A stretch of DNA of 17,102 nucleotides, taken from positions 1-17,102 of the forward strand of contig JBEHWJ010000041.1 of assembly GCA_040217755.1 (NCBI GenBank), in the 5' to 3' direction. The stretch is from PHAA01 sp040217755. GTDB taxonomy: Bacteria > Bacillota > Syntrophomonadia > Syntrophomonadales > Syntrophomonadaceae. Position numbers and translations under genes: made by a program. The notes below the pieces were generated by a model. It was not told the DNA's origin. It saw nothing but the letters and a program-made list of their open reading frames with translations, and made no database searches. Each line of letters begins with the position of its first letter. Within the stretch, counting starts at the first letter, position 1. Positions 1 through 6,313 of this stretch are shown here, piece by piece.

Positions 1-221
1 CAGAAACCAGCCCAACATTGGCGGGGGTTGGTTTGGTACCTTCCCGCATGTGCAGATTTGCGATCCTGGGCGGCATTTCCCCTTCAGCGAGATAAATGGG
101 CACTATCTCATATATAAGGAAGCAACCCGGAATGGTCTGTCTCCCCTGATTGGTGCTGACAGATCAGTGCGAAAGTGGATTGCCTGGCCAGGAGCGGTCT
201 CCGGGCTGCGGTGGGTCTGCA

Positions 222-460
222 TCATTTACCACGCGCGAAAACCGGGCGCAATTCCAGCCCCGAACTGGCATCGGCCAGCGAGTTGATCACGGTTCGCACA
301 TCATAGATCCTTCTCCGGTTTTCCGGGACCAAGCGGCGGAGTGAATTATCGCCCAGCAGCGGCAACTCGCGCAGCGGTCGTGTCGGCCAACAGGAACTGT
401 GTCAGGTTGCTACAGATTGCTTCACGGTGTGTCAGGCTTCCGAAGCACGGGGACGTTCGT
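222..460 (-). pseudogene. Decayed acyl-CoA carboxylase carboxyltransferase fragment
   Basis: Reading the minus strand from about 356 down to the TGA at 222-224 gives a stretch containing LRRLVPENRRRIYDVRTVI followed by ADASSGLELRPVFARG. This resembles the conserved region of biotin-dependent acyl-CoA carboxylase beta subunits (PccB/MmdA type) that reads roughly LVP-D-P-R-YD-R-VI, then a short stretch ending in ELRP-FA-GM. Upstream, about 460-350, a second frame reads THREAICSNLTQFLLADTT, plausible as the preceding segment of the same family. The two segments lie in different frames and the downstream part stops at once, so the gene is broken by frameshifts and stops. It would once have carboxylated or decarboxylated an acyl-CoA. 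The family call rests on motif memory only; boundaries are approximate. Confidence 0.5.
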
Positions 461-471
461 TCCGCTGCCCA

Positions 472-506
472 TAAATTAGGCAAACGGACGGCACGGGCAA
501 GGACAC
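472..506. repeat. Dispersed repeat, copy 1 (partner at 15497-15532)
   Basis: The 35 bases from TAAATTAGGCAAA to GGCAAGGACAC recur at 15497-15532 with a few substitutions and one extra A. Here the segment runs straight into a truncated copy of the palindromic repeat at 501-540. In the second place it runs into the 5' side of RNA element copy B. It is non-coding and looks like a fragment of a dispersed element. Confidence 0.6.
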
Positions 507-540
507 AAGGGGCTGTGTCTTTGACACAGGAGAACCGTCC
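501..540. repeat. Palindromic repeat family, truncated copy 1
   Basis: Begins GGACACAAGGGG, then CTGTGTC-TTT-GACACAG, then GAGAACCGTCC. Compared with the full copies at 2987-3045 and 15939-15999, the left-arm block ACGGTTCTC is missing, so the outer part of the hairpin cannot form while the inner CTGTGTC/GACACAG stem remains. Dispersed palindromes of this kind are often linked to REP-associated Y1 transposases. No such gene is present in this window, so that link is inference. Confidence 0.65.
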
Positions 541-579
541 GAGACCACTGAAGAAGGGCCGGTTTTGTCATCCTAGGGA

Positions 580-622
580 GTTAATAGACTCTTCGCTGCG
601 CTCTGAGTGACAGTTATTTGTC
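580..622. repeat. 43-bp direct repeat, copy 1
   Basis: Runs from GTTAATAGACTCTTCGCTGC to TTATTTGTC and recurs at 717-759 with two substitutions. Between the copies are further short motifs of the same type (GTCATCCTGAGGAG, GTCATTCCGAGCGGAGCC), typical of dispersed intergenic repeat families. No coding sequence is seen in 550-870. Confidence 0.7.
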
Positions 623-716
623 ATCCTGAGGAGAGCATTGTTTCATCATAGGGAGCGCATTTGGTCATTCCGAGCGGAGCCGAGGAATCTAGTCCCAGCG
701 GGTAATTCTTCACTTC

Positions 717-759
717 GTTAATAGACCCTTCGCTGCGCTCTGAGTGACACTTATTTGTC
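717..759. repeat. 43-bp direct repeat, copy 2
   Basis: Near-identical partner of 580-622 (two base differences). It ends 120 bp before the sigma-54 promoter of the acyl-CoA ligase, so it forms the distal boundary of that gene's control region. Confidence 0.7.
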
Positions 760-878
760 GACACATTTAACGGCCTTTGTCAGGGGTCTCGAACCATCCC
801 CATTGTGTCTGGCATCACGATAAGCCTGGTCAGTCTAATCAGCGAAAATACTATCCCAGAGGTTAACGCATTTGCAGC

Positions 879-894
879 TGGCATATTTCTTGCT
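879..894 (+). promoter_or_regulatory. Sigma-54 (-24/-12) promoter of acyl-CoA ligase
   Basis: The site reads TGGCAT-ATTTC-TTGCT. The invariant GG (880-881) and GC (892-893) are exactly ten bases apart, as RpoN promoters require, and both half-elements match the consensus TGGCAC/TTGCW. The predicted transcript would start near 904, about 45 nt before the start codon. A sigma-54 activator gene at 4836-6215 in the same neighbourhood supports function. Confidence 0.75.
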
Positions 895-949
895 TTTTGA
901 TATAGATGATGAGTGAGTATTTCAGCAAAAAAAAGAATGGAGGTGTCTA

Positions 950-2893
950 TTGGATATGGGTAACGACAATTTCACGGAGATGCTGTATTTTTCCACCTTG
1001 CCCGACATGTTCAACCGATCTGCTTACCGCTTTGGAGACCGGAGGTGCCAATGGTATCAGCCTGACCCCGCTAAACCGACCGAAACTGCTTCTTTCACTT
1101 ATTCCGATACCTATCTGAAAGTCAAGGACCTGAGCTGTGGCCTGATGTCGATGGGTATAACTCCTGGTGACCGGGTCGCTATTATGTCCGGCAATTGCCC
1201 CCAGTGGTTATGGGCGGATTTTGCCATCCTGGGATGCGGAGCGGTGACCGTAACCATCTATCCTTCCTTTTCAACGCACGAGATCAAATACATCGTCAAC
1301 AACTCTGGTTCCCGGGTGATCTTCGTGCGCGATGATGCCGGGGTTGCCAAGATACTGGGCATTTTGGATGAAATGCCGACCGTTGAAAAGGTCATCGTAT
1401 TCTCTGCCGGGGCTTCGCTGCCGGAGGATGACAAATTCATAACCCTGCCAGAGGTTATCGAAGCCGGCAAAAGGTACGAACGGATACATCCCTACGCTTA
1501 TCAAAAGGCCGTTGACGCCATCAAACCCTGGGACCTGGCTACAATAGTATATACTTCAGGCACTACCGGTAACCCGAAAGGTGCCATGCATACCCATCAC
1601 ACCTTTATGAGTGCTACGGCTGCTGACATCCTGCGTTTTGGTGAGGGCGGCGTCCATCCCGATCACGAGATACAGCTTTCCTTCCTGCCCCTGTCCCATA
1701 CTTACGAGCGGCAGTGCTGCCAGATGTATTCCGTTTTTACGGGGGCGACCATTGCTTATGCAGAACAGCCGTCCACGGTGATAAGGGATATCCAAATTTT
1801 TAATCCCACCTGGTTCTGTGCGGTACCGCGAATATTCGAACGCCTGTATGTTGCCATGCGGGACGCCGCCTCGGCTACTCCGGAAGGAAAAGCTGGCTTC
1901 GAGAAAGCCATGGAGATAGGTTTGCGGGTAGTGGATTACCAGAGCGATGAAGAGGGTTTTGTCAATTTAGGCCATGGCCGCACCCTCTTTGACGGTCTGC
2001 CGGATGAGCTGCGGGCCCAGTATGAATGGGCGGATGCCAATGTGTTCGCCAAGTTGAGAGCACTCTTGGGCAAAAACTATCGCTATTCCTGTTCCGCCTC
2101 CGCTAGTTTCCCGGCACGGCTGTGCAAGCTGTTCATGGCCATGGGGGTCAAGATTATCGAAGGTTATGGACTGACTGAAACCATGAACGCCGTTAATTTC
2201 AGCGTGACCACGGCCATCCTGCCGGGGAGTATGGGACCAGCTACGGCGTTTAACGAAGTCAAGCTGGCTGAAGATGGTGAGATACTAGTCCGCGGCGGTA
2301 ATGTTTTCCTGGGCTATTACAACAACCAGGAAGCCACGACCGAAGCCTTCGATGCCGACGGTTTCTTCCATACCGGGGATATCGGCAGGACGGTTTATAA
2401 CAAGCAGCTGGGCAGGGATTACTATATTATCGTCGACCGCAAAAAGGCTATTATGGTCCTTGATACCGGCAAGAAAGTGCCCCGGGAAAAAGTGGAGTCC
2501 CGTTTTGCGGCGGCCAATTATGTAGAGCAGGTATGTGCGGTAGCTGACGACAAGAAGTATGTCGGAGCGATAATCGTGCCCAAGTTCGATCGCATTTTGA
2601 AAGCCCTGGCGGCGGAAGGCATCACCTTCGACGAGAACCAGATGATCAAAGTGGACGGGATGACCGTCAAGGTCGGCAATGATTTCAGCGAGCACCCCCG
2701 GGTCCGGGCCTTGATCGAGTTTGACGTGGAGGAAGCCAACAAGGGACTGGAGGACTATGAGGCGGTCAAGGACTATTATGTAGCCGCCCGGGTCTTCATG
2801 CCTGATTTGGAAGAGATGACACCCACCCTGAAGCTCAAGTTCCGTAACATTCTGAAGAACTTTGCGGCGGATATCGAAAAACTGTACAGTTAA
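950..2893 (+). CDS. Long-chain acyl-CoA synthetase (AMP-forming), FadD15/FAA-like
   Basis: Activates a fatty acid with ATP and CoA through an acyl-adenylate, feeding beta-oxidation or lipid synthesis; probably cytoplasmic or peripheral at the membrane. The 647-residue product has the complete adenylate-forming fold: phosphate-binding loop TSGTTGNPKG near residues 201-210, the GYGLTET adenine motif near 405, FHTGDIG near 472, and a C-terminal hinge region VDRKKAIMVLDTGKKVPREK near 495-515. Length and motif order fit the FadD15/eukaryotic-type long-chain group. The usual SGGAPL stretch before GYGLTE is replaced by SCSASASF, so substrate pocket details may differ. The TTG start is chosen because GGAGGTG (939-945) lies just upstream; an ATG two codons later (956) is possible. 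A sigma-54 promoter precedes the gene, and the CoA-transferase gene converges on it from the other side. Chain-length preference cannot be read from sequence. Confidence 0.93.
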   Translation: MDMGNDNFTEMLYFSTLPDMFNRSAYRFGDRRCQWYQPDPAKPTETASFTYSDTYLKVKDLSCGLMSMGITPGDRVAIMSGNCPQWLWADFAILGCGAVTVTIYPSFSTHEIKYIVNNSGSRVIFVRDDAGVAKILGILDEMPTVEKVIVFSAGASLPEDDKFITLPEVIEAGKRYERIHPYAYQKAVDAIKPWDLATIVYTSGTTGNPKGAMHTHHTFMSATAADILRFGEGGVHPDHEIQLSFLPLSHTYERQCCQMYSVFTGATIAYAEQPSTVIRDIQIFNPTWFCAVPRIFERLYVAMRDAASATPEGKAGFEKAMEIGLRVVDYQSDEEGFVNLGHGRTLFDGLPDELRAQYEWADANVFAKLRALLGKNYRYSCSASASFPARLCKLFMAMGVKIIEGYGLTETMNAVNFSVTTAILPGSMGPATAFNEVKLAEDGEILVRGGNVFLGYYNNQEATTEAFDADGFFHTGDIGRTVYNKQLGRDYYIIVDRKKAIMVLDTGKKVPREKVESRFAAANYVEQVCAVADDKKYVGAIIVPKFDRILKALAAEGITFDENQMIKVDGMTVKVGNDFSEHPRVRALIEFDVEEANKGLEDYEAVKDYYVAARVFMPDLEEMTPTLKLKFRNILKNFAADIEKLYS

Positions 2894-2923
2894 CAACCCG
2901 ATTGGAAAGCATGGAGGCATGGG

Positions 2924-2948
2924 GACGTTCTTGAAACATGGGAACGTC
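2924..2948. repeat. Short inverted repeat GACGTTC/GAACGTC
   Basis: GACGTTC (2924-2930) and GAACGTC (2942-2948) form a 7-bp perfect stem with an 11-nt loop, 30 bp after the ligase stop codon. A related sequence, GGGGACGTTCG, occurs at 449-459. No T-run follows, so it is a poor terminator and more likely part of the dispersed repeat population. Confidence 0.45.
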
Positions 2949-2986
2949 AGGCTGTATGAAAATCGCGTCGGACACAAGACACACAA

Positions 2987-3045
2987 GACACAATGGGGAC
3001 GGTTCTCCTGTGTCAAAGACACAGCGAGAACCGTCCCCTTGTGTC
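2987..3045. repeat. Palindromic repeat family, full copy 2
   Basis: A 59-bp near-perfect palindrome. The outer arms are GACACAATGGGGACGGTTCTC and its complement ending CCCCTTGTGTC; the inner arms are CTGTGTC and GACACAG around AAA. It could fold as a cruciform or a very stable RNA hairpin between two convergent genes. The same family occurs at 501-540 (truncated) and 15939-15999. Confidence 0.85.
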
Positions 3046-3065
3046 TGCATTCGGGCAGACCTGGC

Positions 3066-3170
3066 AAAAAAGGCTTAGAGCAAGGCAATCGGGAGCCCCG
3101 CGATTGAGGCGTACACGAGGTACGTCGATTGAACGGGGGTTCTGTATTAACGCAGCTATCAGCCTTTTTT
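3066..3170 (+). ncRNA. Candidate structured RNA / bidirectional terminator element
   Basis: Closed by a 10-bp pairing of AAAAAAGGCT (3066-3075) with AGCCTTTTTT (3161-3170). Inside, GAGCCCC (3093-3099) pairs with GGGGTTC (3136-3142, one G-U), and GCGTAC (3109-3114) pairs with GTACGT (3120-3125, one G-U). The inner hairpin is flanked by two copies of CGATTGA (3101-3107 and 3126-3132) that face each other in an internal loop. Both ends give a T-run on the respective strand, so it might terminate either converging gene. The strand is assigned because the pairings use G-U on the plus strand. I do not recognise an RNA family. Confidence 0.4.
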
Positions 3171-3178
3171 GACGGTCT

Positions 3179-3206
3179 GAGGGCGGTATGATTACATACC
3201 GCCCTC
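3179..3206 (+). terminator. Strong hairpin between convergent genes
   Basis: GAGGGCGGTATG and CATACCGCCCTC form a perfect 12-bp stem around ATTA, followed on the plus strand by the moderately T-rich CTTCTTCT. It lies 34 bp from the stop codon of the minus-strand CoA-transferase and 286 bp beyond the ligase, and probably stops readthrough between the two convergent genes. Confidence 0.6.
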
Positions 3207-3240
3207 TTCTTCTGCCGCTTGCCCACGTTAAAACGGGAAT

Positions 3241-4608
3241 CTAGGATATCTTGTTGCTCCGCTTCCAGATTCTCATTTGCTGAGCCTCTTTGATCAACTC
3301 ATCGCGAAAATCGGGATGAGCCAGATTTACAGCTGCTTCGGCTCTCTCCCAGACAGACAGGGCTTTCATGTTGACTTTTCCATATTCCGTAACGACCCAG
3401 TTGACCATGGTGCGGGGAACAGTCACCGCTGCCCCGGGGGTCAGCATGGGCCGGACCCGGGAATGGAGATTGCCCTTCTTGTCTTTATAAGTGGAGGTAA
3501 AAGCCAGGAAGCTCTTGCCGCCCCGGGACTCAAAGGCGCCGATGGTAAAGTCCAGCTGTCCGCCGGTCCCGGATATCTGCCGCAGCCCTTTCGATTCTGA
3601 GCAGATCTGGGTCAGCAGATCGATCTCCAGGATGTTGTTGATGGAGATAAAGTTATCGTTAACCCGGATCCGGTCGGGTAAATTCACATAATTGACCGGG
3701 CAGGAAGCCAGGCGCGGGTTGTTATCCATAAACTGATAGGTTTTTTCAGTGGCCAGGCAGAAGGTATAGGTTGATTTGAACCGGTCCACCGCTTTCAGCT
3801 TGTTGGTTATCTTGCCGGCTTCATACATGGCTACAAACGCATCACAGAACATCTCGCTCTGGACCCCCAGGTCCTGCAGATCAGATTGGACCAGCATCAT
3901 GCCGATCGTATTGGGCAAGGCTCCGATCCCCAGCTGCAGGCAGGCCCCGTTCGGCACTTCCTCCACAATCAACTCGGCGATGCGCTTTTCGGCCGGAGTG
4001 GCTTCGACCGATCCCGGGAGGGAAAAGATCGGAGAATTGGAACCTTCAATAATATAGTCGATGTCGCTGATGTGGTAGCCTTCCTCAAATCCGCCCAGGC
4101 AGCGGGGCAGGTTCTCGTTCACTTCCACGATCCTGATCTTGGCGTTGGCGCCCATGGAAAAACTGTGGGAATTGCCCAGCCCGAAATTGAAAAATCCCGA
4201 ACTGTCCATCGGCGCCACCTGGCAGCACCATACGTCGCAGCGGGCGTGTTTGAATGAATCCCAGGTACCCACATAGTTGGCTTCGTGGTAGTTGAAGGGG
4301 AAATGGTCGCACAGTCCAGCGTCGCAAAGCCCCCGGTCCAGAGCCGTAAAATACCAGCTGCCCAAACGGAAGGTGGTCCGCTTGGGATCTTTCATGGCTA
4401 CTTCGGGGACCGGCGGAACTCCTCCGGTCATTCGGACCGTCACGTTGCTGAGTTCCGGATCCCCCGCCCTGGCTCCCAGAGCCCGGTCGAAATCGATGGG
4501 CTTGGTAGCGAATTGTCCATACTCAATAACCATATTGGATTGAATCAGCCTGGCTGCCTGTTCCGGCGTAATCAATTTGGATTTGTACTCCTCCAGATTA
4601 GTCATCAT
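3241..4608 (-). CDS. Butyrate/4-hydroxybutyrate-type acyl-CoA:acetate CoA-transferase
   Basis: Moves CoA between acyl-CoA and a free acid (typically acetate with butyryl- or 4-hydroxybutyryl-CoA) through a glutamyl-CoA thioester. The product of about 455 residues matches the acetyl-CoA hydrolase/transferase family. It has an N-terminal half with the substrate-fold motif DSSGFFNFG (135-143), then GIGALPN (227-233), the segment LGVQSEMF containing the likely catalytic Glu252, and GTGGQLDF (347-354) of the CoA-binding region. The reading frame stays open to 4713, but the ATG at 4606-4608 is chosen: AAAGGGGGAG precedes it at the right spacing, and the sigma-54 promoter at 4649-4663 lies inside the longer frame, so upstream starts would not be transcribed. 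In syntrophic butyrate oxidisers such enzymes activate butyrate. Acyl specificity is not decidable from sequence. Confidence 0.88.
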   Translation of the reverse strand: MMTNLEEYKSKLITPEQAARLIQSNMVIEYGQFATKPIDFDRALGARAGDPELSNVTVRMTGGVPPVPEVAMKDPKRTTFRLGSWYFTALDRGLCDAGLCDHFPFNYHEANYVGTWDSFKHARCDVWCCQVAPMDSSGFFNFGLGNSHSFSMGANAKIRIVEVNENLPRCLGGFEEGYHISDIDYIIEGSNSPIFSLPGSVEATPAEKRIAELIVEEVPNGACLQLGIGALPNTIGMMLVQSDLQDLGVQSEMFCDAFVAMYEAGKITNKLKAVDRFKSTYTFCLATEKTYQFMDNNPRLASCPVNYVNLPDRIRVNDNFISINNILEIDLLTQICSESKGLRQISGTGGQLDFTIGAFESRGGKSFLAFTSTYKDKKGNLHSRVRPMLTPGAAVTVPRTMVNWVVTEYGKVNMKALSVWERAEAAVNLAHPDFRDELIKEAQQMRIWKRSNKIS

Positions 4609-4648
4609 AACCAAGACTCCCCCTTTACCGATTTGTCCATATATAGTC

Positions 4649-4663
4649 GCAATAACCGTGCCA
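4649..4663 (-). promoter_or_regulatory. Sigma-54 promoter of CoA-transferase
   Basis: On the minus strand the site reads TGGCACGGTTATTGC: a perfect TGGCAC -24 element, GG-N10-GC spacing and TTGC at -12. The transcript would begin about 12 nt beyond GC, near 4637, leaving a leader of about 30 nt before ATG 4608. The divergent spacing to the activator gene and the palindrome 135 bp upstream fit a classic enhancer-dependent arrangement. Confidence 0.85.
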
Positions 4664-4714
4664 CCCCTTAATATCGGCCTTTCTGGCCCCCGAGTCATTG
4701 GATAATGATACAAT

Positions 4715-4723
4715 TTGGTAACA
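4715..4723 (-). promoter_or_regulatory. TGTTACCAA half-site, candidate activator site
   Basis: The minus strand reads TGTTACCAA, identical to the half-site of the operator at 8864-8872 and close to the palindrome at 4797-4814. It lies about 50 bp upstream of the sigma-54 promoter. Function is inferred only from recurrence and location. Confidence 0.3.
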
Positions 4724-4745
4724 TCGAAGTGTTCGGAGCGAAAGA

Positions 4746-4778
4746 AAACCTGCCTTCCAATGCCGGAGAAGCAGGTTT
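4746..4778 (-). terminator. Rho-independent terminator of the sigma-54 activator gene
   Basis: The minus strand carries AAACCTGC and GCAGGTTT arms (an 8-bp perfect stem, extendable inward with a bulge), followed by TTCTTT. It lies 58 bp after the activator stop codon and before the CoA-transferase promoter, so the two same-strand genes are separate transcription units. Confidence 0.7.
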
Positions 4779-4796
4779 ACCGGGCCAAATATATTT

Positions 4797-4814
4797 TGTT
4801 ACCTAATCGTAACA
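4797..4814. promoter_or_regulatory. Palindrome TGTTAC-N6-GTAACA, candidate enhancer site
   Basis: A perfect 6+6 inverted repeat with a CTAATC spacer, about 135 bp upstream of the CoA-transferase -24 element, the usual distance for an upstream activating sequence bound by a Fis-type helix-turn-helix dimer. It lies just downstream of the activator stop codon (4836). Binding by the adjacent regulator is inference. Confidence 0.5.
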
Positions 4815-4835
4815 TTTCGTCACAATTAGGTTCAA

Positions 4836-6215
4836 TTATTCATTAAGAAGGCTGTGTTTCTTCATCTTTCTGTATAGCTGGGTGCGGTTTATTTTCAGAA
4901 CCTCGGCTGCTTTGTTGCGATTCCACCGGACCGATTGCAGGATGCTTAAAATGTGGTCCTTTTCCGCCCGGTCCATATAGATCTCCAAACCGTCTGCCGC
5001 CGATGCCTCCATTCCTTCCACCTGGTTGATCAACTCCGGGGGCAGATGGTGCAGGCGGATGGTTCCCGAGCCAGCTACAATGCAGGCCCTTTGAATGACA
5101 CTCCGCAATTCCCTGACATTCCCGGGCCAGCTGTGACGGCGGAAACACTGGAGAACCCTATCATCCGCTTTGAGTTTGTTGATGCCCAGTTCATCCGCCC
5201 AGTTGGCCAGAAAGTAGTCGCACAGCAGGGGGATGTCTTCCAGCCGTTCACGCAGGGGCGGCACCTGCAGCTGGAACGAATTGATCCGGTAGAACAAATC
5301 CTGGCGGAACCGTTTTTCCTTAATAAGCTCGCCGAGGTTGGCATTGGTGGCGCAGATGATCCTGACGTCCACATACTTGACCGCCGTGCTGCCGACCCGG
5401 TCCACTTCCCCTTCCTGCAAGACCCGCAACATTTTGGCCTGGATATGATAAGGCAACTCATTGATCTCGTCCAGCAGAATGGTTCCCCCATGGGCCAGTT
5501 CGAATTTCCCGGGCTTGCCGCCCTTCCTGGCACCGGTGAAGGCGCCTTCTTCATAACCAAACAGCTCGGACTCAACCAGGTTATCCGGTATACTGGCGCA
5601 ATTCACCCGGATGAAAGGGCGGTCATACCTCGGCCCCGATTGGTGAATAGCATGGGCGAACAACTCTTTGCCTGATCCGGTTTCGCCCACGATCAAAACC
5701 GGCGAACTCAGCTTACCCAGGACCTCGACATCGCGCTTGGCGCCATTTATCGCTTCACTCTGGCCGATTATTGAATCCAGTGAGTACATGGCTCCTGAAA
5801 TCTTGCTCAACTGGGATTTATAATAATTAAGTTCATCCCCCATCCTTCTGACCCGATTGGCAAATCGCTTGGCTTCGTTCATATATCGAAATACACAGAC
5901 CCCTATCGCTCCGAGGATTCGCCCTTCCTGGGTTATGGGCAGACGCGATACAAACACCGTCTCACTGCCGGCATCCCAGAGATCGATATAGATGGGATTC
6001 CCGGAAGCGACTACCTCCATCATTCTCGAGTCCGGCCAGAACTCCAGGACATTCCTGCCCAGGACTTTTTCCCGTGGAATCCCGGCTACACTGGCGTAGC
6101 CTTCGGTAAAAATGATGACCTGCCCTTGCTTATCCACCACCAGAGCCCCATCAAATCCGCTTAAAACAGTGTCCAGGGCTGTAATAGTTTCACGGCTCAG
6201 CCTGCCCAATTCCAC
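4836..6215 (-). CDS. PAS-domain sigma-54-dependent transcriptional activator
   Basis: An enhancer-binding protein that would hydrolyse ATP to open sigma-54 RNA polymerase complexes. In the 459-residue product, a PAS sensor spans about residues 12-110 and a short linker follows. The AAA+ domain has Walker A GETGSGKE (177-184), the sigma-54 contact loop GAFTGA (224-229) and Walker B TILLDE (245-250), plus downstream RQDLFYR and the arginine-finger region. A C-terminal Fis-type helix-turn-helix (NRNKAAEVLKINRTQLYRKM) ends the protein. There is no receiver domain, so the signal is probably a small molecule or redox state sensed by PAS rather than phosphorylation. The GTG start at 6215 is chosen over the longer GTG frame at 6239 because a GGGGGG ribosome site sits 6 nt upstream of it. 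Two sigma-54 promoters nearby (879-894 and 4649-4663) are the likely targets. Its own 5' end is duplicated at 8640-8746. Confidence 0.93.
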   Translation of the reverse strand: MELGRLSRETITALDTVLSGFDGALVVDKQGQVIIFTEGYASVAGIPREKVLGRNVLEFWPDSRMMEVVASGNPIYIDLWDAGSETVFVSRLPITQEGRILGAIGVCVFRYMNEAKRFANRVRRMGDELNYYKSQLSKISGAMYSLDSIIGQSEAINGAKRDVEVLGKLSSPVLIVGETGSGKELFAHAIHQSGPRYDRPFIRVNCASIPDNLVESELFGYEEGAFTGARKGGKPGKFELAHGGTILLDEINELPYHIQAKMLRVLQEGEVDRVGSTAVKYVDVRIICATNANLGELIKEKRFRQDLFYRINSFQLQVPPLRERLEDIPLLCDYFLANWADELGINKLKADDRVLQCFRRHSWPGNVRELRSVIQRACIVAGSGTIRLHHLPPELINQVEGMEASAADGLEIYMDRAEKDHILSILQSVRWNRNKAAEVLKINRTQLYRKMKKHSLLNE

Positions 6216-6286
6216 AACAATCCCCCCTGCCCGGGTCACTATCGACTAAAACTGAGTACGATTATTAAAGGAATTATAACCCATAA
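6180..6286. repeat. Activator 5' end and leader, direct repeat copy 1
   Basis: Covers the first dozen codons of the activator and about 70 bp of upstream sequence. It aligns with 8640-8746 in the same orientation at roughly three-quarters identity by eye, including the GGGGG ribosome site, the GTG start and a TATAAT block. Together the two copies bracket the ABC exporter operon. Confidence 0.65.
6273..6278 (-). promoter_or_regulatory. Possible -10 element of activator promoter
   Basis: The minus strand reads TATAAT about 58 bp upstream of the GTG start, and the same block is conserved in the duplicated copy (8733-8738). No convincing -35 hexamer is visible at 16-18 bp, so the promoter may be weak or activator-assisted. 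Confidence 0.35.
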
Positions 6287-6313
6287 TTAAGTCGACATAT
6301 AACGGCTTTTAAG

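Noticed and set aside
580..759. CRISPR array from repeated 43-bp units
   Set aside because: Only two copies, 94 bp apart, with no regular spacers and no cas genes.
2285..3226. Minus-strand open frame of 313 codons overlapping the end of the acyl-CoA ligase
   Set aside because: It is antisense to a strongly supported enzyme, crosses the palindromic repeat and hairpin element, has no ribosome site and shows no domain.
4609..4713. N-terminal extension of the CoA-transferase
   Set aside because: The sigma-54 promoter lies inside it and a good ribosome site precedes ATG 4608.
4953..5675. Long plus-strand frame (240 codons) inside the sigma-54 activator
   Set aside because: Antisense shadow of the AAA+ domain, with no ribosome site or recognisable domain.
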